Assembly (NCBI RefSeq): GCF_003952485.1
Contig: NZ_CP034447.1
Location: 2,604,001-2,668,000 of the forward strand
DNA: 64,000 nt
Direction: 5' to 3'
Origin: Mesorhizobium sp. M1E.F.Ca.ET.045.02.1.1
GTDB lineage: Bacteria; Pseudomonadota; Alphaproteobacteria; Rhizobiales; Rhizobiaceae
This document shows, piece by piece, positions 1 through 8,497 of this stretch (positions within the stretch are counted from its first letter, which is position 1; the number at the start of each line of letters is the position of its first letter). The notes below the pieces were generated by a model, which was given only the letters and a program-made list of their open reading frames with translations, did not search any database and was not told the DNA's origin. Made by a program: the position numbers and the translations under genes.

Positions 1-1046
1 TCCTGCATCATGTCGAGACCCAGCGCGTAGGGATTGATGCCGGAAAAACGCGGGTCGTCGAAGGCCGGCTGGAAGACCACGTTCGAATGGTTGCGCAATA
101 TCTCGAGCATGGCGCCTTCACTGATGCGGCCGCGATCGAAAAGCATGTTCATGAGCGTGTAATGCACGAAGGTGGCGCAGCCCTCGTTCATCACCTGGGT
201 TTGCCGCTGCGGGTAAAAATACTGCGCAATGACACGCACGATCCTGACAATCTCGCGCTGCCAGGGCTGAAGGACGAGGCTGTTCTTCTCGAGAAAGTAC
301 AGCAGGTTCTCCTCGGGCAGATTGAGCGATTTCTTCCGCTCCGCGAGGCTCTCGTCCTCTGCCTCCGGCTTGTTCTTTCCCTGGGAGGGCGGCAACGTCC
401 GCCAGAGATCGTTGAAGGAACGCTCCTCGTATTCAAGGCGCTCGCGCAGCCCTTCGCGCTGCTGCTCCGATGACAGCTTCGGCGGCCGGTGGTAGCGGAA
501 GACGCCTTGCTCCATCAGCGCGTGGGCGGAATCGAGCATGGCCTCCACGGGGGCCAGGCCATGCCGTTCCTCGCACCGGGCGATGTAGCTCTTGGCAAAA
601 TCCAGGTAGCTCAGGATGCCCCCGGCGTCGGTCCATTGCCGGAAGAGATGATTGTTCTTGAAGAAATGGTTGTGGCCCAGTGCCGCATGGGCGGTCACCA
701 GGGCCTGCAAGGCCATGGTGTTCTCTTCCATGAGGTAGACGATGCAGGGATTGGAGTTGATGACCAATTCGTAGGCCAAACCGCGCGCGCCCTTGCGGTA
801 GAGAAGCTCGTCATAGAGGAAACGCTTGCCGAACGACCAATGGCGATACATCAGCGGCATGCCGACCGATGAATAGGCGTCGAGCATCTGTTCGGAGGAA
901 ATGACCTCCATCTGCACCGGATAGATGTCGAGGCGAAGCTCTTCCTTGCCGATCGCCTCGATCTCGTCGTAGACCCGCGACAGTTTCGCGAAATCCCAGT
1001 CAGACCCGGAAAACAAAAGTTCGGATTTGCGCGCCTGACTGACCAT
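1..1046 (-). CDS. spoVR: SpoVR family protein, 3' end beyond the window
   Basis: The N-terminal 348 codons are present and the C-terminus runs off the left edge. The reading begins MVSQARKSELLFSGSDW and carries the family hallmarks: an EVISSEQMLDAYSSVGMP block around residues 47-64 followed by HWSFGKRF near 69-76. SpoVR was named for a role in the Bacillus spore cortex, but in Proteobacteria it is a cytoplasmic protein of unknown activity, almost always encoded with PrkA and a YeaH-type DUF444 protein. Both lie directly upstream here on the same strand (27-bp gap to DUF444), so this is the last gene of that operon. Family assignment is secure; the molecular function is not known. Confidence 0.93.
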   Translation of the reverse strand, partial: MVSQARKSELLFSGSDWDFAKLSRVYDEIEAIGKEELRLDIYPVQMEVISSEQMLDAYSSVGMPLMYRHWSFGKRFLYDELLYRKGARGLAYELVINSNPCIVYLMEENTMALQALVTAHAALGHNHFFKNNHLFRQWTDAGGILSYLDFAKSYIARCEERHGLAPVEAMLDSAHALMEQGVFRYHRPPKLSSEQQREGLRERLEYEERSFNDLWRTLPPSQGKNKPEAEDESLAERKKSLNLPEENLLYFLEKNSLVLQPWQREIVRIVRVIAQYFYPQRQTQVMNEGCATFVHYTLMNMLFDRGRISEGAMLEILRNHSNVVFQPAFDDPRFSGINPYALGLDMMQ

Positions 1047-1073
1047 CGGCCCCCGTCCTATCGACCCACAACC

Positions 1074-2384
1074 TCACGCGCTCTTGCGCAGCGCCGGCTG
1101 CCTGGCGAAGAGCTCGCGAAAGACCGGGTAGATGTCCGCCGGAGCGGCTATGCGCCTCATCTGGAAATTCGGCCATTTCCCGTCCACGGCGCTGTAAGCG
1201 CGCCAGAGCGACGTCCCGTTCTCGGTCGAGCCGAAAATGTGGCTTTCCCGCTCGTCGATGATCTCGACATAGGCGAAATACTGGCAAAGGCGCATGAGCC
1301 TGCGGTCGAGCAGTTCGATGCAGCGCTCGGAGTCGGTGGCGAAGTTGTCGCCGTCGGAAGCCTGCGCGGCGTAGATGTTCCATTCGGCGGCCGGATAGCG
1401 CTGCTCGATGATGCGCTGCATTTCCTCGAGCGCCGTGGAAACCACGGTGCCGCCGCTTTGGGTGTGGTAGAAGAAAGTGTGCTCGTCAACCTCCTTGGCC
1501 TCGTGGGTGTGGCGAATAAAGACGATCTCGGTCCGTTCGTAGCGCCGTGTCAGGAACAGGTGCAGCAGCACGAAAAAGCGTTTGGCCAGATCCTTCTCGC
1601 GCTCGCCCATCGATCCCGAGACATCCATCAGACAGAACATCACGGCATTTGCATTCGGCAGGGGCTGGGGGTCGAAGCGACTGAACCGAATGTCGACCGG
1701 ATCGACATAGGCGATCCGCTTTCGCCGGCGCTCGAGCCGTTCGAGCTCCTCGCGCAGAACGGCGATGCGCTCGCGCGTTGCCGCGTTTGACGGCTTCGAT
1801 TCCAGCTCGGAGAGCTGCCGGGCGATCGCATCCAATTCCTCTTGCTTGGGCCGCTTCAGCGCGATGCGGCGTCCGTGGCTGTTTCGCATGGTGCGCCCGA
1901 CATTGATGTTGGTCGGCGACCCGGTTGCCGCGAAGCCTGCCCGCCTCGGCTTGAAGCTCAATATCTGCTTGAGATTGAGCTTGACCAGATCGGGCAGTTC
2001 GAGGTCCTCGAAGAAGAGGTCGAGCACCTCCTCGCGCGACAGCACAAAGCGGAAGTCGTCTTCGGATTCCGTGTTTCCCGGAGCCGAAGAGCCCGCGCCC
2101 CCGCCACCAGGCTTGGGGATCAGGTCGCCGGGGCTGAACGTCCGGTTTCCGGGCAGGATGTGCTGGCGATGGCCGCTGTCCTTGGCGTCGCTGAACGTCG
2201 GCTCGCTGGTGCCTTTCCGAGGCATCGGCACGGCGTGCTCCCGGTCTATCTCGGCAATGCCGCTTGTCCGGATCTTGTCGCGGATGGTGCGCTTGAGCTC
2301 TTCATGCGCGCGCTTGAGGAAGCGCTGGCGATTGCCCAGGCTTTTGTCCTTCGGGTTCAGGCGGCGGTCGATGAAGATCGGCAT
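1074..2384 (-). CDS. YeaH/YhbH family protein (DUF444)
   Basis: This 436-aa protein starts MPIFIDRRLNPKDKSLGNRQ, typical of the family. The first half is basic and charged, with a glycine/proline stretch near residues 95-105. The second half is a von Willebrand A-like fold whose MIDAS motif DVSGSMGE starts at Asp254, implying a bound divalent metal. It sits between prkA (19-bp gap) and spoVR, the conserved three-gene stress and stationary-phase unit. In enterobacteria the homologue YeaH acts with the kinase YeaG/PrkA; its exact role is unknown, and partnership with PrkA is inferred from the shared operon. Length matches the family. Confidence 0.92.
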   Translation of the reverse strand: MPIFIDRRLNPKDKSLGNRQRFLKRAHEELKRTIRDKIRTSGIAEIDREHAVPMPRKGTSEPTFSDAKDSGHRQHILPGNRTFSPGDLIPKPGGGGAGSSAPGNTESEDDFRFVLSREEVLDLFFEDLELPDLVKLNLKQILSFKPRRAGFAATGSPTNINVGRTMRNSHGRRIALKRPKQEELDAIARQLSELESKPSNAATRERIAVLREELERLERRRKRIAYVDPVDIRFSRFDPQPLPNANAVMFCLMDVSGSMGEREKDLAKRFFVLLHLFLTRRYERTEIVFIRHTHEAKEVDEHTFFYHTQSGGTVVSTALEEMQRIIEQRYPAAEWNIYAAQASDGDNFATDSERCIELLDRRLMRLCQYFAYVEIIDERESHIFGSTENGTSLWRAYSAVDGKWPNFQMRRIAAPADIYPVFRELFARQPALRKSA

Positions 2385-2403
2385 GGAACCGCTCCAGCTT
2401 TGC

Positions 2404-4353
2404 TCAGCCTGCCTTGTTCACGCGCATGTACCAGTCGACCAGCCGGCGCACCTGCCGCTGAGTATAGCCGCGTTCCACCATCCGCTCCACGAATTCGTTG
2501 TGCCGCTTCTCCGTGACGCTGTCCTGCTTGGAGCCGAAGCTGATCACCGGCAGCAGGTCCTCGACCTGACCGAACATGCGCTTCTCGATGACCTCGCGAA
2601 GCTTTTCGTAGCTCGTCCAGGATGGATTGCGGCCATGGTTGCGCGCCCGGGCGCGCAAGGTGAATTTGACCACTTCGTTGCGGAAGTCCTTGGGATTGGC
2701 GATGCCGGCCGGCTTTTCGACCTGCGACAGTTCCTTATCCAGGACCTCGCGGTTGAGGATCTGGCCGGTATCGGGGTCCTTGTAGTCCTGGTCCTCGATC
2801 CAGGCATCGGCGTAGGCGATATAGCGGTCGAAAAGGTTCTGGCCGTACTCACTGTACGATTCCAGATAGGCCTTCTGGATCTCGTGACCGATGAACTCGG
2901 CATAGCGCGTCGCGAGCTCCGATTTGATGAACTCGAGGTAGGCAGCTTCCGTCTCCTTCGGGAATTGCTCGCGCTTGATCGCCTCCTCCAGGATATAGAT
3001 CAGATGCACGGGATCGGCGGCCACCTCCTTGGTGTCGTAGTTGAAGGTCTGCGACAGGATCTTGAAGGCGAAGCGCGTGCTGACCCCGGTCATGCCTTCG
3101 TCGACGCCGGCGGCATCGCGATATTCCTGGACCGACTTCGCCTTCGGGTCGATCTCCTTGAGATTCTCGCCGTCATAGGCGCGCATCTTGGTGTAGAGCG
3201 GCGAGTTCTCGTGCTCCGCAAGCCGCGTCGAGACGGTGAAGCGGCTGAGGATGTCCAGCACTTCAGGCGCGCAGGGGCTGTTCGCCAGATCGCTCTCGCG
3301 CAGAAGTTTTTCGTAAATCTGCCTTTCTTCGGTGATGCGAAGGCAATAGGGAACCTTGACCACGAGAATGCGGTCGAGGAAGGCCTCATTGTTCTTGTTG
3401 TTCTTGAACTGCTGCCATTCCGATTCGTTGGAGTGGGCGACGACGATGCCCTGATAGGGAAAGGCGCCGAAATTCTCGGTGCCGTTATAGCTTCCTTCCT
3501 GGGTCGCCGTCAGCAACGGGTGCAGGACCTTGATCGGCGCCTTGAACATCTCGACGAATTCGAGCAGCCCTTGCGTGGTCCGGTTCAAGCCGCCGCTGTA
3601 GGAGTAGGCATCCGGGTCGGACTGGCTGAAGTGTTCCAATTGCCTGATGTCGACCTTGCCGACCAGGGCCGAGACGTCCTGATTGTTCTCGTCGCCGGGC
3701 TCGGTCTTGGTGATGGCGATCTGGCGCAGACGCGACGGCGACAGCTTGACGACGCTGAATTTGGAAATGTCGCCGGACAGTTCGTCGAGGCGCTTGGCCG
3801 CCCAGGGCGAAATCAGCCCATTCAGCCGGCGACGCGCTATCCCGTATTTGTCCTCGAGCAGATCGCCCATGCGATCGGGATTGAAAAGGCCGAGTGGCGA
3901 TTCAAAGACCGGACTGATCTGGTTGCCGACTTTCAGCGTATAGATCGGGCGCTGTTCCATCAGTTTCTTCAGCCGTTCGGCAAGCGAGGATTTGCCGCCG
4001 CCGACCGGGCCGAGCAGATAGAGGATCTGCTTGCGCTCTTCGAGCCCCTGCGAGGCATAGCGGAAATATCCCGCAATGCGCTCGATCGTATCCTCCATTC
4101 CGTAGAAGTCCGAGAAGGAGGGATAGATCTTGATCGTACGGTTCGAAAAAATACGCCCGAGCCGCTCGTCCTTGCTGGTGTCGACAAGGTTCGGCTCGCC
4201 TATTGCCTCGACCATGCGTTCGGGCGCTGAGGCGTACATGGATTTGTCTTCACGGCAGGCAAGCAGATACTGCTGAAGGCTGATCTCTTCCTGGGCCGCG
4301 TTCGAGTAAATCTCCGAAAACAGGTCGAAGACGTCTGATTGATTCTCGCGCAT
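2404..4353 (-). CDS. prkA: PrkA family serine protein kinase
   Basis: This 649-aa protein has an N-terminal AAA-type ATPase domain with a Walker A motif GPVGGGKSS (Lys near residue 121) and a C-terminal kinase-like domain, the usual PrkA architecture and length. PrkA/YeaG homologues are linked to nutrient-starvation and stationary-phase responses. It heads the operon prkA-DUF444-spoVR. About 50 bp upstream is a candidate general-stress (EcfG) promoter, which fits the stress role and parallels RpoS control in enterobacteria. Functional assignment is by family; substrates are not deducible from the sequence. Confidence 0.94.
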   Translation of the reverse strand: MRENQSDVFDLFSEIYSNAAQEEISLQQYLLACREDKSMYASAPERMVEAIGEPNLVDTSKDERLGRIFSNRTIKIYPSFSDFYGMEDTIERIAGYFRYASQGLEERKQILYLLGPVGGGKSSLAERLKKLMEQRPIYTLKVGNQISPVFESPLGLFNPDRMGDLLEDKYGIARRRLNGLISPWAAKRLDELSGDISKFSVVKLSPSRLRQIAITKTEPGDENNQDVSALVGKVDIRQLEHFSQSDPDAYSYSGGLNRTTQGLLEFVEMFKAPIKVLHPLLTATQEGSYNGTENFGAFPYQGIVVAHSNESEWQQFKNNKNNEAFLDRILVVKVPYCLRITEERQIYEKLLRESDLANSPCAPEVLDILSRFTVSTRLAEHENSPLYTKMRAYDGENLKEIDPKAKSVQEYRDAAGVDEGMTGVSTRFAFKILSQTFNYDTKEVAADPVHLIYILEEAIKREQFPKETEAAYLEFIKSELATRYAEFIGHEIQKAYLESYSEYGQNLFDRYIAYADAWIEDQDYKDPDTGQILNREVLDKELSQVEKPAGIANPKDFRNEVVKFTLRARARNHGRNPSWTSYEKLREVIEKRMFGQVEDLLPVISFGSKQDSVTEKRHNEFVERMVERGYTQRQVRRLVDWYMRVNKAG

Positions 4354-4793
4354 GATGCTTTGCCTCGGAGCCGATAGGCTGCCAATCGGCTCATCGTCTC
4401 TTCAACTGCCGGAAAGCGCTCTTTGTTCCCGACAAACGCTAATCGTCAGCTTCGATCACCGAGGTGTGAGGGAACCACTCCGCGTGGCCGAAACAAGCGC
4501 CGCGTCGCGCATCCCGATGTGAACTCTAGTCGCCCACCCCGAATCGACAGCCAAGATCAGTGTGCGCTCGGTCGACCCATTTGCCAACACAAAACAGAAG
4601 TGCCGACGCTGCGGTGTGATGTCGCCGCAAGGTAACCGGCAGTGGTACCGACTGCCGCTGCATCGACCGCCTTGCGGCGGCGCGAGCCAGCGCAGCGGAC
4701 GCTCGATCGGGCATCGAGGCGGCAAAGCGCCCTATGCGGACAGAATGCTTGCCTGAGAGCTTCAAGGAAGGATCTCGTATTGGTTTTTCGCAC
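4354..4793. other. 440-bp intergenic region between prkA and the next gene
   Basis: Apart from the candidate EcfG promoter next to prkA, nothing convincing was found. Short open frames exist in several phases on both strands, but none has a good ribosome binding site, a recognisable motif or the codon bias of the neighbours. A GC-rich stretch near 4660-4740 can form small hairpins but has no T-tract. Confidence 0.5.
4404..4429 (-). promoter_or_regulatory. Candidate EcfG-type general stress promoter for prkA
   Basis: On the minus strand GGAAC is followed after 17 nt by AGTT, close to the alphaproteobacterial EcfG pattern GGAAC-N16/17-CGTT (one mismatch in the -10). The -10 ends about 50 nt before the prkA ATG. 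This is a pattern match only. Confidence 0.4.
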
Positions 4794-5159
4794 CTACATG
4801 TCGTGGTCGGGAACGTAGAGACAGAACGAATGCTGAGAGTTTACGTCGCCGCCGGGCTTGCACTCGTGAAAGAACTCGTCGCGCGAGCGCTTGATCCGCC
4901 TGTCGGTGTAGGGAATGAGCTCCCCGGTGGAGAGCTGGTATCCATACTGCGTTTCCTTCACGTCGGCCGCGGGTGCCTGATAGCAGTCCAACCCCGCGCA
5001 GCATGAGCTGTCGTACTGCCAGCCCTTGGGCGCCTGATGCGCGGCGGCCGGAGCCGAGAGGAAGGCCGCCAAGGCAATCGCCGGAAACAGCCGCAAAGGC
5101 TGCAAACTGCCTGAGCACCCATTACCATGCCCGGCTGGAGCTCGATACGTCGTCTTCAT
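4794..5159 (-). CDS. Small secreted protein of unknown function
   Basis: 121 aa with an N-terminal segment (about residues 20-40, LFPAIALAAFLSAPAAAHQ) that reads as a signal peptide with an AxA cleavage site. The mature part has two cysteines in CCAGLDCY plus two more near the C-terminus (HECKPGG and SFCLYVPDHDM), suggesting one or two disulfides in the periplasm. I recognise this as a type of small exported protein widespread in rhizobia, but no function is known. The first 15 residues are unusually long for a signal peptide N-region, so the real start may be downstream. Confidence 0.7.
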   Translation of the reverse strand: MKTTYRAPAGHGNGCSGSLQPLRLFPAIALAAFLSAPAAAHQAPKGWQYDSSCCAGLDCYQAPAADVKETQYGYQLSTGELIPYTDRRIKRSRDEFFHECKPGGDVNSQHSFCLYVPDHDM

Positions 5160-5467
5160 GGGTGGTCACCCCTCGGAGGCGCCAGTCGCATCGGCTCTCC
5201 GGTCTGGCTAACAATCCGCCCGGCATGGATGAGCGCTTCCTCCAGAACCGGGCCGTCAAGCAAACTGCCAGACCAGGGAAAATGTTCCATGATCTTGTTC
5301 ACGCGGCCCAGTCGAGCGCCCGCGCATTTTTCGATGGCGCAAGAGGGGTGCGGGTCCACTGTTGGCGAGCCAACCCCTTGCAGCCCCTGAACAATCCTTA
5401 ACTGGACGCCTGCCGCGCTCGCGTGCACTCTTTGCCGAGGGCGATCAGAGCTGGGGGTGGTCAGGAG
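5160..5467. other. 308-bp gap before the alpha/beta hydrolase
   Basis: No confident gene. A 44-codon minus-strand frame at 5156-5290 ends with an ATGA overlap on the start of the small secreted protein, but it lacks a ribosome binding site and recognisable features. Just upstream of the hydrolase, CAGGAG serves as its ribosome binding site. Confidence 0.5.
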
Positions 5468-6286
5468 ATGACGATGATCGATCGGCGGTGTTTTGTCCTT
5501 GCGTCCGTTGCCGCGCTGCTGCCGGCAGGGGCGTCGGCAGCCTGGCGGCTGCGCCAGCCGGCGCCGCAAACCGTCGACTACGGGCCAGCCAAGCTCGATA
5601 TCTACGCCCGAGAAGGCGCCAAGGGTGATCCGGTCGTCTTCTTCATCCATGGCGGCGCCTGGCGGATCGGCAACCGCAACAACGTCAACGCCAAGCCGGG
5701 CTTCCTGCTCGCCAACGGCTTCCTGTTCGTCTCGATCGATTACCGCATGCTGCCCAAGGCCGACGTCGCCGCCCAGGCGGGCGACGTGGAAGAGGCCTAT
5801 GCCTATGTGCGCGCCAATATCGCCAGCTATGGCGGCGATCCGGACCGCATCGTGGTGATGGGTCACTCGGCCGGCTGCCATCTGGCGGCACTGACAGGAC
5901 TTCGCGGCGGCTTGCCCGGCGTCGCCGCGCTGGTGCTCGACGATACCGAAGCCTATGACATCGAGGCTCTGGCCAGGGCGCAGGGCGGCAGGCTGCGGCC
6001 GATCTACGCGCAGGCGTTTTCGGATCCAGGCCAGTGGCGCGCGCTGTCACCCGCGACCTATATCGGGACGGCCAAGCACCCGCCCGTGTTCGTCGCCTAT
6101 TCGAACGCGCCGATCCGCGCGACCGCTGCGCATGACTTCGCGGATCGGCTGCGGACGGCCGGCAACAAGGTCACACTGTTCGACGGCAGCGCCTATTCGC
6201 ACATGGCGATCAACCGGCGCTTCGGCGAGGACGGCGATGCGCTGACCGCCGCGGTCATGGCTTTCCTGAAGGCGACGGTCGCCTGA
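5468..6286 (+). CDS. Alpha/beta hydrolase (HSL/carboxylesterase type)
   Basis: 272 aa. The ATG at 5468 was chosen because CAGGAG lies just ahead, and the resulting N-terminus (MTMIDRRCFVLASVAALLPAG) is a normal Sec-type or possibly lipid-modified signal sequence. The oxyanion motif HGGAW is at residues 61-65 and the nucleophile elbow GHSAG at 132-136 (Ser134). A C-terminal His in SAYSHMAINRR probably completes the triad. These are hallmarks of hormone-sensitive-lipase-like or arylformamidase-like esterases. The substrate is unknown. Neighbours (BolA, DnaJ-like) give no metabolic clue. Confidence 0.85.
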   Translation: MTMIDRRCFVLASVAALLPAGASAAWRLRQPAPQTVDYGPAKLDIYAREGAKGDPVVFFIHGGAWRIGNRNNVNAKPGFLLANGFLFVSIDYRMLPKADVAAQAGDVEEAYAYVRANIASYGGDPDRIVVMGHSAGCHLAALTGLRGGLPGVAALVLDDTEAYDIEALARAQGGRLRPIYAQAFSDPGQWRALSPATYIGTAKHPPVFVAYSNAPIRATAAHDFADRLRTAGNKVTLFDGSAYSHMAINRRFGEDGDALTAAVMAFLKATVA

Positions 6287-6289
6287 ACC

Positions 6290-6592
6290 CTACCAGAGGG
6301 TCTTCTCGCCGGGCGCGGCCGGCTCGATCGCGAGCGCGTGCACGCCGGCCTTCAACTCGTCGGCAAGCAGCTCGTTGACGGCGCGGTGGCGGTCGACGCG
6401 GCTCATGCCGGAAAAATTCGGCGAGACGATGCGGACGCGGAAATGCGTCTCGCCGGTGCCGTCGAAGGTGGCGTGGTGACCGGACTCGACATGATGATGG
6501 CCGGCATGAAGGTGGCTTTCGTTGATGACGATGAGCCTTTCGGGCGAAAACGCCGCCTTCAGCTTGCTTTCCATCGTCGACTGTATGGACAT
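6290..6592 (-). CDS. BolA family protein
   Basis: This 100-aa protein shows the BolA fold signature: HLHAGHHHV near residues 27-35, then HFRVRIVSPNFSGMSRVDRHRAVNELL. BolA proteins partner with monothiol glutaredoxins in iron-sulfur trafficking and influence morphology and stress responses. Which BolA subgroup this is cannot be told from sequence reading alone. It is convergent with the preceding hydrolase (3-bp gap) and divergent from the downstream J-domain gene, an arrangement often seen next to cobS/cobT in rhizobia. Confidence 0.92.
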   Translation of the reverse strand: MSIQSTMESKLKAAFSPERLIVINESHLHAGHHHVESGHHATFDGTGETHFRVRIVSPNFSGMSRVDRHRAVNELLADELKAGVHALAIEPAAPGEKTLW

Positions 6593-6727
6593 CGGGGCTT
6601 CCCTTCACCACATCTACGGCATCGCCGTAAAATCTGCATTTTCGACCGCTTTAAGCCGCGATTCAGCGGTTAGGGCGATCATCTGCCAAATGTCAATTCT
6701 TGTTTCGCACTAGCGAACAGCCCATAA

Positions 6728-7351
6728 ATGGGTGAGATGAAACCGTATCCCAAATATTTCGAGAAAATCCGCATCCGGCCGGAAAAGGACGCGGAGCTGA
6801 AGTCGCGCGCGCCGGTCTGCCAGTGGGATGGCTGCAAGGAGGCCGGCACGCATCGGGCGCCGGTCGGACGGCTGAAGGAGGGTGAGTATTTCCGCTTCTG
6901 CTTCGAGCATGTGCGCGAATACAACAAGAGCTTCAATTACTTCTCGGGTGTGTCGGACACCGAGATCGCCCGCTTCCAAAAGGAGGCGCTGACCGGCCAC
7001 CGGCCGACCTGGCGCATGGGCGCCAATGGCGGCGGGATGCGTTCTGCGCCGGATTTCGCGCAACAACGCTCCGGCCGCGCCGGTTACTACAACCGCATGC
7101 GCGACCCCTTCAACCTGTTCGGCGGCGGGCCGCGCGAGGCACGCGAGCGCAAGGCGAAGCCGCTTGAGGCCAAGGCGCTGGAAACGCTTGGCCTTGATAC
7201 AAAGGCGACTGGCAAGGATATCAAGGCGCGCTATAAGGAACTCGTGAAGCGCCACCATCCTGATGCGAATGGTGGCGACAGGGGTTCGGAAGACCGGTTC
7301 CGCGATGTGCTGCAGGCCTATCGCGTGCTCAAGCAAGCAGGATTGTGCTGA
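6728..7351 (+). CDS. DnaJ (J-domain) protein
   Basis: 207 aa with a C-terminal J domain (about residues 148-205) containing the HPD tripeptide at 177-179 that stimulates DnaK ATPase. The N-terminal two thirds is a separate region with a CQWDGC pair and CFEH that might bind metal (residues 30-60). It lacks the G/F and zinc-finger domains of DnaJ proper, so it is a specialised co-chaperone. An alternative start is the ATG three codons in (6737). It lies next to bolA (divergent) and upstream of cobS. Confidence 0.9.
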   Translation: MGEMKPYPKYFEKIRIRPEKDAELKSRAPVCQWDGCKEAGTHRAPVGRLKEGEYFRFCFEHVREYNKSFNYFSGVSDTEIARFQKEALTGHRPTWRMGANGGGMRSAPDFAQQRSGRAGYYNRMRDPFNLFGGGPREARERKAKPLEAKALETLGLDTKATGKDIKARYKELVKRHHPDANGGDRGSEDRFRDVLQAYRVLKQAGLC

Positions 7352-7475
7352 GCGGCCCTACGGTCCGTGTCGTTTTCCAACTTTCATAAGGTTGGAAAAG
7401 GCTCTAAGACCGCCCCCGAACAAAATCGATTGCCGGCGAAACGCCGTCGTTTCGCACGTGGAGACGTTGATAGTG

Positions 7476-8462
7476 ATGAACAAGGTCGATCGCGACATCG
7501 CCAACTTGCCGGACACGACGGTGTCGGTGAGGGAGAAATTCGGCTTCGACTCCAAGATGGTGGTGCCCGCCTATTCGGTGTCGTCCGAGCATGTGCCGGA
7601 CATCGACCCGGACTATCTGTTCGACAGGGCGACGACATTGGCGATCCTCGCCGGCTTTGCCTACAACCGCCGGGTCATGGTGTCGGGCTATCACGGCACC
7701 GGCAAGTCGACGCATATCGAGCAGGTCGCCGCCCGCCTCAACTGGCCCTGCGTGCGCGTCAACCTCGACAGCCATGTCAGCCGCATCGATCTCGTCGGCA
7801 AGGACGCCATCGTCGTCAAGGAAGGCCTGCAGATCACCGAATTCCGCGACGGCATCCTGCCCTGGGCCTATCAACACAATGTGGCGCTCTGCTTCGACGA
7901 GTACGATGCCGGCCGCCCCGACGTGATGTTCGTCATCCAGCGCGTGCTGGAATCGTCCGGTCGTCTGACGCTGCTCGATCAGAGCCGCGTCATCCGCCCG
8001 CATCCGGCCTTCCGCCTGTTCGCCACCGCCAACACGGTCGGCCTCGGCGACACCACCGGCCTCTATCACGGCACGCAGCAGATCAACCAGGCGCAGATGG
8101 ACCGCTGGTCGATCGTCACCACGCTCAACTACCTGCCGCACGACAACGAGGTGAACATCGTGCTGGCCAAGGCCAAGCACTACCGCGACAACAAGGGCAA
8201 GGAGATCGTCAACAAGATGGTGCGCGTCGCCGACATGACGCGCTCGGCCTTCATCAATGGCGACCTGTCGACGGTGATGAGCCCGCGCACGGTCATCACC
8301 TGGGCCGAGAATGCCGAGATCTTCGGCGATATCGGCATGGCGTTCCGGCTCACCTTCCTCAACAAATGCGACGAGCTGGAGCGTTCGGTGGTGGCCGAAT
8401 TCTATCAGCGCGCCTTCGGCGAGGATCTGCCGGAGAGTGCCGCCAACGTGGTGCTGGGGTAA
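7476..8462 (+). CDS. cobS: Aerobic cobaltochelatase subunit CobS
   Basis: 328 aa from the ATG at 7476 ([18 protein letters not shown]), which gives the usual CobS length. An in-frame extension upstream has no support. It is a MoxR-like AAA+ ATPase with Walker [10 protein letters not shown] (Lys77), Walker [10 protein letters not shown], and a conserved ATAN sensor region. CobS and CobT form the ATPase complex that drives CobN to insert cobalt into hydrogenobyrinic acid a,c-diamide in aerobic cobalamin synthesis. cobT follows 35 bp downstream on the same strand. CobN is not in this window. Confidence 0.96.
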   Translation: MNKVDRDIANLPDTTVSVREKFGFDSKMVVPAYSVSSEHVPDIDPDYLFDRATTLAILAGFAYNRRVMVSGYHGTGKSTHIEQVAARLNWPCVRVNLDSHVSRIDLVGKDAIVVKEGLQITEFRDGILPWAYQHNVALCFDEYDAGRPDVMFVIQRVLESSGRLTLLDQSRVIRPHPAFRLFATANTVGLGDTTGLYHGTQQINQAQMDRWSIVTTLNYLPHDNEVNIVLAKAKHYRDNKGKEIVNKMVRVADMTRSAFINGDLSTVMSPRTVITWAENAEIFGDIGMAFRLTFLNKCDELERSVVAEFYQRAFGEDLPESAANVVLG

Positions 8463-8497
8463 GCGCGTACCGGCAGGCTTCGCGCAGGGAATGATCG

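Noticed and set aside
1765..4230. Long open frame (821 codons) on the plus strand
   Set aside because: It is antisense to prkA and DUF444, whose motifs are unambiguous; long antisense frames are common at this GC content.
5156..5290. 44-codon minus-strand frame with ATGA overlap to the small secreted protein
   Set aside because: The overlap is attractive, but there is no ribosome binding site or recognisable feature, so it is not called as a gene.
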